Shown piece after piece: positions 58,125 through 64,000 of a DNA stretch of 64,000 nucleotides. Source of the stretch: Microbacterium sp. AZCO (GTDB lineage: Bacteria > Actinomycetota > Actinomycetes > Actinomycetales > Microbacteriaceae); the NCBI RefSeq assembly GCF_039614715.1, contig NZ_CP154857.1, positions 3,658,001 through 3,722,000 on the forward strand, in the 5' to 3' direction. The position numbers and the translations under genes were made by a program. Each line of letters opens with the position of its first letter. The first letter of the stretch is position 1. The notes under the pieces were generated by a model. It searched no databases. It was not told the origin of the DNA and saw nothing but the letters and a program-made list of their open reading frames with translations.

Positions 58125-61100
58125 GTGTCCAACCTCGCCGTCCTGAGCCTCAAGAACCGCGCCCTCATCGCGCTCATCACGATCGTCGCCGCCATCTTCG
58201 GCGGCCTGGCGCTGGTGAACCTCAAGCAGGAGCTGATCCCCTCGATCGAGTTCCCGCAGCTGTCGATCGTCACGGCGTATCCCGGTGCCTCGCCCGAGGT
58301 CGTCAGCAACGACGTCTCGACGCCGATCGAGACGGCGATCCAGGGTATTCCCGGATTGGAATCCACCACGGCGACGAGCTCGACGAACTCGTCGATCGTG
58401 CAGGCGTCGTTCACCTACGGCACCGACCTCTCCACCGCCGAGCAGAAGATCACGCAGGCGATCAACCGCATCAAGAGCGACCTGCCCGACAACGTCGAGC
58501 CGAACGTCGTGTCGTTCTCGATCGACGATCTGCCGGTCATCCAGCTCGCGGTCACGGGGTACGACGACGAGGCGACGATCCAGTCGCAGCTCGAGGCATC
58601 CGTCATCCCCGACCTCGAGGACATCGACGGGGTGAGCTCCGCGCAGGTCGTGGGCGGACGCGGTCAGCGCGTCACGATCACGCCGGATGCCGCGGCCCTC
58701 GCGGCGGACGGCTACACGCAGCAGGCGATCAGCGATGCGCTGCAGCAGAACGGCGTGCTCTTCCCCGGCGGCACCGTGACGGAGGGCGACCAGACCCTCA
58801 CCGTGCAGACGGGCGCCAAGCTCACGTCGTCGGACGACATCGCGCAGCTCCCGCTCACGCCGTCGACGCCGCAGCAGGCCGCGGCCGGTCTCGTCACGAT
58901 CGCCGACGTCGCGACGGTCGCCGAGGAGCAGGACCCCGTCACCTCGATCTCTCGCGTCAACGGCGAGCCGGCCCTCACGATCGCGGTCACGAAGCTGCCC
59001 TCGGCCAACACCGTCGACGTGTCGAAGGCCGTCACCGCCGCGATCCCCCAGCTGCAGGACGCGATCGGCGACGACGCGACCTTCACGGTGGTCTTCGACC
59101 AGGCGCCCTACATCCAGCAGTCGATCGACTCGCTCGCGCAGGAGGGCCTCCTCGGCCTCGTCTTCGCCGTCATCGTCATCCTGATCTTCCTGATGTCGGT
59201 GCGCGCGACCCTCGTGACGGCGATCTCCATCCCGACGAGCGTGCTCCTGACGTTCATCGGGATCCAGGCGTTCGGCTACTCGCTCAACATCCTGACCCTC
59301 GGCGCCCTCACGATCGCGATCGGGCGCGTCGTCGACGACGCCATCGTCGTCATCGAGAACATCAAGCGGCACTATGTCGGCGATGCCGAGAAGCTGCCGT
59401 CGATCCTGCGCGCCGTGCGCGAGGTCGCAACGGCCATCACGGCGTCGACCATCACGACGGTCGCGGTCTTCCTGCCCATCGCGTTCGTCGGCGACGTCAC
59501 GGGCGAGCTCTTCCGCCCCTTCGCCCTCACCGTCACGATCGCCATGTCGGCGTCGCTCCTCGTCGCGCTGACGATCGTGCCCGTGCTCGCGTACTGGTTC
59601 CTCAAGCCGGGCAAGCCGCTCCTCGACCAGGCGGGACGCCAGATCGATCCCGAAGCGCCCGACGCTCCGCCGACGCGCCTGCAGAAGACCTACCTCCCGG
59701 TGCTGCGCTGGACGCTCTCGCACTCGTGGATCACGCTCGGCCTCGCCGTGCTCGTGCTCGTCGGCACCATCGCGGTCGCGCCTCTCATGAAGACCAACTT
59801 CCTCGGCGACTCGGGGCAGAACACCTTCACCGTCACGCAGGACGTCGGCCCCGCCGCGAGCCTCGATGCGCAGGACGCCGCCGCGCAGAAGGTCGAGGAG
59901 GCGATCCTCTCGGTCGACGGCATCGAGACCGTGCAGACCTCGATCGGGTCGAGCGGCTCCGCCCTGCGCGACGCCTTCCGGGGCGGAGGCGGCGGCATCA
60001 CCTACTCCATCACGACCGAGACCTCGGCCGATCAGGTCGCCGTGCGCGAAGACGTGCAGACGGCCATCGACGACCTGGACGACGTCGGCGAGGTCACCGT
60101 GTCGTCGGGGGGCGGCGGATTCGGCTCGAGCGACATCGAGATCGACGTCACCGCTCCCGACCAGAAGACCCTCCAGCAGGCGACGGACGACGTCGTCAAG
60201 GGCGTGACCGACGCCGAGGGCGTCGGTCAGGTCACGAGCAACCTCGCGGCATCCCTCCCCTATGTCGCCGTGACGGTCGACCGCGACAAGGCCGCGCAGC
60301 TGGGGCTCTCCGAGGTCACGGTCGGCGCCCTCGTGTCGAACACGATGCAGCCGCGCGCCATCGGCACCGTCGAGATCGAGGACACCGCGCTCACGGTGTA
60401 CCTCCAGGTGCCCGACGCCCCGACCACGATCGAGCAGCTGCAGCAGCTCTCGATCCCGTCGGCAGCCGGGCCCGTCCCGCTCGAGCAGATCGCGACGGTC
60501 GAGCAGTCGCAGGGGCCGACATCCATCACGACGCAGCGAGGTCAGCGCACGTCCACCGTCACGGTGACGCCCTCGACCGACGACCTGGCCGCCGCGTCGG
60601 CGTCGGTGTCGAAGGCGCTCGCCGACGTCGACCTGCCCACGGGCGCGGACGCCACCCTCGGCGGCGTCGTGACGCAGCAGCAGGACGCGTTCTCTCAGCT
60701 CGGCCTCGCGCTGCTCGCCGCGATCCTCATCGTCTACATCGTGATGGTGGCGACCTTCAAGTCGCTGCGTCAGCCGCTCCTGCTGCTCGTGTCGGTGCCG
60801 TTCGCCGCGACCGGCGCCATCCTGCTGCAGATCATCACGGGCGTGCCGCTCGGCGTCGCATCCCTCATCGGCGTGCTGATGCTCATCGGCATCGTGGTCA
60901 CGAACGCCATCGTGCTGGTCGACCTCGTCAACCAGTACCGCGAGAAGGGGCTGACCTCGCTCGAGGCGACGATCGCCGGTGGCTCACGCCGTCTGCGGCC
61001 GATCCTCATGACGGCGCTCGCCACGATCTTCGCGCTGACCCCCATGGCGCTGGGCATCACGGGTCACGGTGGGTTCATCTCCCAGCCGCTCGCGATCGTC

Positions 61101-61358
61101 GTGATCGGCGGCCTCATCTCCTCGACGGTGCTGACGCTGCTCGTGCTGCCGACGCTGTACAACCTGGTCGAAGGCGCACGCGAGCGCCGTGAGGCGCGGC
61201 GCTCGGCCGGACCGGATGCAGCGCGCGCGGATCGAGGCGGCGACGGCGAGCCCCTCCAGCCGGTCGGTGCCGCTCGAGAGCCTGCGCCGGCCGGGGCGAC
61301 CCTGACGCCCGCTGCACCCGTGCAGCAGTCGCGCCGATCGCGCCGCGGAAGGAGCTGA
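58125..61358 (+). CDS. RND superfamily efflux transporter (AcrB/SwrC-like)
   Basis: A 1077-aa inner-membrane proton-driven efflux pump of the hydrophobe/amphiphile-efflux type. Layout: helix 1 (LIALITIVAAIFGGLALVNL), large external loop (about 35-335), helices 2-6 with the proton-relay Asp pair in IAIGRVVDDAIVVIEN (about 400-415), second external loop (about 545-850), helices 8-12 and a Pro/Ala/Arg-rich tail of about 55 residues. No outer membrane exists in this organism, so it works alone, as SwrC does in Bacillus against lipopeptides; the substrate is unknown. GTG 58125 has GAAGG 6 bases upstream. The 3' end is overlapped antisense by the next gene. Confidence 0.9.
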   Translation: MSNLAVLSLKNRALIALITIVAAIFGGLALVNLKQELIPSIEFPQLSIVTAYPGASPEVVSNDVSTPIETAIQGIPGLESTTATSSTNSSIVQASFTYGTDLSTAEQKITQAINRIKSDLPDNVEPNVVSFSIDDLPVIQLAVTGYDDEATIQSQLEASVIPDLEDIDGVSSAQVVGGRGQRVTITPDAAALAADGYTQQAISDALQQNGVLFPGGTVTEGDQTLTVQTGAKLTSSDDIAQLPLTPSTPQQAAAGLVTIADVATVAEEQDPVTSISRVNGEPALTIAVTKLPSANTVDVSKAVTAAIPQLQDAIGDDATFTVVFDQAPYIQQSIDSLAQEGLLGLVFAVIVILIFLMSVRATLVTAISIPTSVLLTFIGIQAFGYSLNILTLGALTIAIGRVVDDAIVVIENIKRHYVGDAEKLPSILRAVREVATAITASTITTVAVFLPIAFVGDVTGELFRPFALTVTIAMSASLLVALTIVPVLAYWFLKPGKPLLDQAGRQIDPEAPDAPPTRLQKTYLPVLRWTLSHSWITLGLAVLVLVGTIAVAPLMKTNFLGDSGQNTFTVTQDVGPAASLDAQDAAAQKVEEAILSVDGIETVQTSIGSSGSALRDAFRGGGGGITYSITTETSADQVAVREDVQTAIDDLDDVGEVTVSSGGGGFGSSDIEIDVTAPDQKTLQQATDDVVKGVTDAEGVGQVTSNLAASLPYVAVTVDRDKAAQLGLSEVTVGALVSNTMQPRAIGTVEIEDTALTVYLQVPDAPTTIEQLQQLSIPSAAGPVPLEQIATVEQSQGPTSITTQRGQRTSTVTVTPSTDDLAAASASVSKALADVDLPTGADATLGGVVTQQQDAFSQLGLALLAAILIVYIVMVATFKSLRQPLLLLVSVPFAATGAILLQIITGVPLGVASLIGVLMLIGIVVTNAIVLVDLVNQYREKGLTSLEATIAGGSRRLRPILMTALATIFALTPMALGITGHGGFISQPLAIVVIGGLISSTVLTLLVLPTLYNLVEGARERREARRSAGPDAARADRGGDGEPLQPVGAAREPAPAGATLTPAAPVQQSRRSRRGRS

Positions 61359-62289
61359 GCACGAGCCGGGGGCGCGAGAGCCTCCGCGTCGGCTGTGCCG
61401 AGCGGGCGCCGGTCGCGATGCGGGCTCGCCGGGCCGGGCGGGCCGGGAGCGCGGTGCGGGCAGTGCGGGCGGTGCGGGCAGGCCGCGCGGTGCGGGCCGG
61501 GCGCGTCGCGCCGACCGAGCGGCGGGCTCGTGCCTGCCGCGCCGTGCGTCGCGCGGCGTGCTGACGGGTCGACACCGGGGTCCGGCGGTGCGGCGCCCGG
61601 CGACGGAGCGCCGCGCTGAAGGTCACGAGCCACACGAAGATCAGCGCGAAGCCGACGATCTCGAGCAGCGAGAGGGTGATGGCCCCCATCACGAAGACGA
61701 CGATCGTCGGGACCAGCACGATGGCGATGCCCGTGGAGGTCCAGCGCAGGGCGCGCGGTGTCCACGGGCTCGCGATCATGATCGCGAGGATGCCGAGGAA
61801 CGACAGCATCGTGCCCGATGCCCCTCGCTCGTGGAGGGCGGTGTCGACATTGAGCGGCACCAGGCCGACGAGCGAGAGATGCAGGCCGAACGACGCGATG
61901 AGAGCCACGAGCATGCGGGCGACGTGGGTGCGGGCTCGCACGGCCGTCTCCACCTGGCGGCGGATCGCGGCGAGCTCCTGACGGACGCGACCCGCGAAGA
62001 CGACCAGCAGGAACCCGGCTGACATCGAGCCGGCGTTGAAGGCGGTGCCGGAGAAGTCGCGGTGCGTGCCCAGCTCGCTGAAGTGCAGCCGCCACCACTC
62101 GGGCTCGGTCGTCGTGGCGGCGGCCAGAGCCGTGCCGATGACGAGCACGACGACGGAGGTGATCGCGAGGTGCTGCGCGTCGACGCGCGACCCCGAGAGC
62201 ACGGCACCGTCAGTGAGGCCCCGGCGCCAGGGCGCGACGAACGCCGGCACGGGGCGCCGCGAGTACACCTCGACCGCCGAAGACAACAA
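61114..62289 (-). CDS. DUF998-like membrane protein with long Arg/Ala/Pro-rich tail
   Basis: A 391-aa product in two parts. Residues about 40-225 are membrane segments matching the C-terminal half of the protein at 62469 (EPEWWRLHFSELGTHRDFSG here, DPDWWHLHFSNLGTFDDLSS there; IVGFALIFVWLVTFSA here, IIVFVLIFAWISVFIR there). Residues about 228-391 are low-complexity Arg/Ala/Pro repeats (RTARPARTARTARTALPARP) and overlap the end of the RND gene antisense by 245 bases. The real stop may lie earlier if a frameshift exists, or the tail may be a genuine extension. The start is weak (TTG 62289; GTG near 62268 is possible). Function unknown. Confidence 0.6.
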   Translation of the reverse strand: MLSSAVEVYSRRPVPAFVAPWRRGLTDGAVLSGSRVDAQHLAITSVVVLVIGTALAAATTTEPEWWRLHFSELGTHRDFSGTAFNAGSMSAGFLLVVFAGRVRQELAAIRRQVETAVRARTHVARMLVALIASFGLHLSLVGLVPLNVDTALHERGASGTMLSFLGILAIMIASPWTPRALRWTSTGIAIVLVPTIVVFVMGAITLSLLEIVGFALIFVWLVTFSAALRRRAPHRRTPVSTRQHAARRTARQARARRSVGATRPARTARPARTARTARTALPARPARRARIATGARSAQPTRRLSRPRLVLSSFRGAIGATAARVQRASGSPRPAQALERHRPAGGARRRRLDPRALHPVRPSAAPHGARVRLRPGCTASAARAASAPSRR

Positions 62290-62468
62290 CCCACCCCCAG
62301 TCAGGCAAGGTGGAATAGCCCGAGTCGGGGTGGTCTCCCGAACACCACGAGCGACCCATTTCGCCTGGAAATGACGGCGAACCGTCCCACATACCGTAGC
62401 GCCCGAGCCTGAACGCGCTGAATGGCCGGGTCACACGTGGTATGAGAGCGGGTGATCCGGGCCCGTCG

Positions 62469-63560
62469 TCAGCGGGTGATGGGCTGTGCAGCGACCCCGA
62501 GGAAGCGGATGAAGACGGAGATCCAGGCGAAGATCAGCACGAACACGATGATCTCGAAGGCCGTCAGCCCGAAGTAGGTCGCGATGAACAGCGCGATCGA
62601 TGCGACGATGCCCGCGAGGAACGCCCAGCTCGTGATGAAGAACGTGCGCGGCATCCCGGCGAACACGCGCGGAGCGGCGATCAGGAGACCGACGAACACG
62701 AGCGCCATGCCCGTCGCCGACAGGTTGTGCACGACGAGATTGACGTCGACGGGCACGATGCCGACGAAGGCGAGCATGATGCCCATCACGACGAAGACGG
62801 TCGAGACGGTGCGCGGGCTCTTCTGATTGCGCAGGATGCCGCGGTCGACGAGCGCGCGCATGTCGTTGCCGACGTACACGGCGAAGGTCGTCACGAGCAG
62901 GCCGCCCGCGATGAGCGTGCCGTTGAAGATCGCGCTCGAGAGGTCGTCGAAGGTGCCGAGGTTGCTGAAGTGCAGGTGCCACCAGTCGGGGTCGGACGTC
63001 GTGACCATGGACGTGAGAGCACCGATGAGGATGAACGCCATGAGCAGCGACGACATGCGCTGCGTCGTCATGCGCGATGCCGACACGTAGCTGAAGTGCG
63101 CCGCGAGCCCCAGGTTGACGGCCATCAGCACGGCGGCCCAGAACGGGATCATCGTGAGTCCGATGAAGGCCTGGCTCAGCACGAAGTAGAGGGCGATGGT
63201 CGCGAGGATCGCGAGGATCGTGTGCACGACGACGACGGAGACGGCGTTGACCGTGAACTTCCAGGGCGCGAGGGTCAGTCGCCACTCCTGGCCGGCCGAG
63301 TGCCGCGACCGCCAGTAGCCCGTGCCGGTCGCGGCGGCCGAGACGGCGCCCGCGATGAGGGCGGAGATCTCGCCGAACGACACCGGTCCGGAGAGGGGCA
63401 GGTCGGGCCAGATGGCGGTGACGACGAGCCCCAGGGCGGCACCGAGCACGCCGGCCGCGACTCCGGCGGAGAGACCCTCGTTGACGACGCGCAGACTGGG
63501 CGCGGCGGGGGCTGCGGGCGAGGGGACGGCGGCGTCGGCGGGCGCGACTGGATCGGGCAT
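62469..63560 (-). CDS. DUF998-like polytopic membrane protein
   Basis: A 363-aa membrane protein with about nine hydrophobic segments after a Pro/Ala-rich N-terminus (about 1-25). The C-terminal half carries the WWHLHFSNLGTFDDLSSAIF block, which I associate with DUF998, a family of unknown function; the N-terminal half (about 28-160) has four more segments absent from the shorter relative at 61114. ATG 63560 is supported by TACACT 6 bases upstream. It lies 179 bases upstream of its relative on the same strand; the pair probably arose by duplication. Confidence 0.72.
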   Translation of the reverse strand: MPDPVAPADAAVPSPAAPAAPSLRVVNEGLSAGVAAGVLGAALGLVVTAIWPDLPLSGPVSFGEISALIAGAVSAAATGTGYWRSRHSAGQEWRLTLAPWKFTVNAVSVVVVHTILAILATIALYFVLSQAFIGLTMIPFWAAVLMAVNLGLAAHFSYVSASRMTTQRMSSLLMAFILIGALTSMVTTSDPDWWHLHFSNLGTFDDLSSAIFNGTLIAGGLLVTTFAVYVGNDMRALVDRGILRNQKSPRTVSTVFVVMGIMLAFVGIVPVDVNLVVHNLSATGMALVFVGLLIAAPRVFAGMPRTFFITSWAFLAGIVASIALFIATYFGLTAFEIIVFVLIFAWISVFIRFLGVAAQPITR

Positions 63561-63566
63561 GCGCAC

Positions 63567-63572
63567 AGTGTA
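63567..63572 (-). promoter_or_regulatory. -10 hexamer of a leaderless promoter for the 62469 gene
   Basis: TACACT on the minus strand, 6 bases before ATG 63560. Confidence 0.5.
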
Positions 63573-63628
63573 AGCACGGCTGGATGCCGCGGGATCACCC
63601 GGTCCGGGTGGTTGCCCAGGAGAGCGAC

Positions 63629-64000
63629 TCAGCCCCTGCTCGCGGCGTCGAACACGATGCCCCAGCGCAGCTCCCACGTCTCGCCGGGCGCGAGCCACCG
63701 CAGGCTCCGGCCGGAGTTGAAGGCATCCGCCGGCGCCGTCATGGGCTCGACCGCGACGGCGAGCGGCTGCCCCGGATAGCGATCGGTCGTGAACACCTGC
63801 ACGAAGTCGAACCCCTCGCCCTGCCAGAGCGTGAGGGTGCGGCCGTCCGGGGCTGCCAGCGACGTGAGCACGAGGCCGTCGGCGTCGCGGATGAGGTCGC
63901 CGAACGCCGTGTCGAGGCTCAGTTCGCCGACGCGGCGCCCGCCGCGGAGGTCGGTCGAGGCATCCACCCCCTCCTCGCCGACGGGGATCTTCTGCTCGTC
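63629..64000 (-). CDS. Aldose 1-epimerase (galactose mutarotase-like), C-terminal part
   Basis: The frame enters from beyond base 64000, so only the last 123 residues are visible. They have the aldose-epimerase end: DEQKIPVGEEGVDAS, the conserved strand FDFVQVFTTDRYPGQPLAVAVEPMT broken here as FVQVFTTDRYPG and AVAVEPMTAPADAFNSG (the catalytic-Glu region), and LAPGETWELRWGIVF. It interconverts sugar anomers. Length of the family is about 300, so more than half lies outside. Confidence 0.82.
   Translation of the reverse strand, partial: DEQKIPVGEEGVDASTDLRGGRRVGELSLDTAFGDLIRDADGLVLTSLAAPDGRTLTLWQGEGFDFVQVFTTDRYPGQPLAVAVEPMTAPADAFNSGRSLRWLAPGETWELRWGIVFDAASRG

Overview
The window is a dense, very GC-rich (roughly 70 percent by eye) stretch of actinobacterial chromosome. 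GTG starts, 4-base ATGA/GTGA gene overlaps, gene families and small proteins such as the 58-aa DUF3073 protein point to Microbacteriaceae, most likely Microbacterium or a close relative; this is inferred from gene content, not from a search. No insertion sequence, prophage, CRISPR array, rRNA or tRNA was seen, and no gap between genes exceeds 300 bases (the largest, 22100-22363, is a promoter and operator region).

Layout. 1-4402: ureide/amide operon (acetamidase/formamidase end, AtzH-like-amidase fusion, PucG, allantoate amidohydrolase). 4485-8471: TetR regulator, two-gene sugar (polyol) catabolic operon, MFS transporter. 8477-9040: DUF1269 stress protein. 9161-12811: NMT1/THI5-type ABC importer with a GlnR-like box in its promoter. 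12925-18936: xanthine dehydrogenase-type operon (FeS-Mo fusion, FAD subunit, 8-oxoguanine deaminase, XdhC), divergent from a MocA-like cytidylyltransferase. 19582-22099: hydroxyacid dehydrogenase, DUF1761 protein, purQ, purS. 22364-28258: complete CebR-type cello-oligosaccharide locus (binding protein, two permeases, GH1 beta-glucosidase, LacI regulator) but no ATPase. 28365-34395: VOC protein, nucleobase permease, purC, TfoX-like protein, PadR-MFS efflux pair. 34518-37739: two LLM flavin monooxygenases and a siderophore-interacting-type flavoprotein. 37828-46372: GNAT-AAA+ fusion, two-component system, LhgO, purD and small conserved proteins. 46536-50395: purM, purF, MFS. 50464-57976: DJ-1/PfpI, IclR, DUF3073, Usp, PadR-DUF4097, TipA-type MerR, membrane peptide, SAP/Rho-like protein, topoisomerase IB, two CrcB. 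58125-64000: RND efflux pump, two related membrane proteins, aldose epimerase fragment.

How it works together. One theme is purines. De novo synthesis genes (purQ, purS, purC, purD, purM, purF) lie among purine and ureide degradation genes (XDH-type oxidase, 8-oxoguanine deaminase, allantoate amidohydrolase, PucG) and possible uptake genes (NCS2 permease, ABC importer). Uricase and allantoinase are not in the window. The importer carries a four-element GlnR-like site, suggesting nitrogen control. A second theme is local regulation: several operons carry readable operators (CebR-like triplet, two PadR types, TipA-type MerR promoter, two orphan palindromes).

Two patterns run through the whole window. 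Fifteen genes have a -10 hexamer 6-7 bases before the start codon, indicating leaderless transcripts. The heptamer GGATGCC/GGCATCC is strongly over-represented in genes and intergenic DNA alike.
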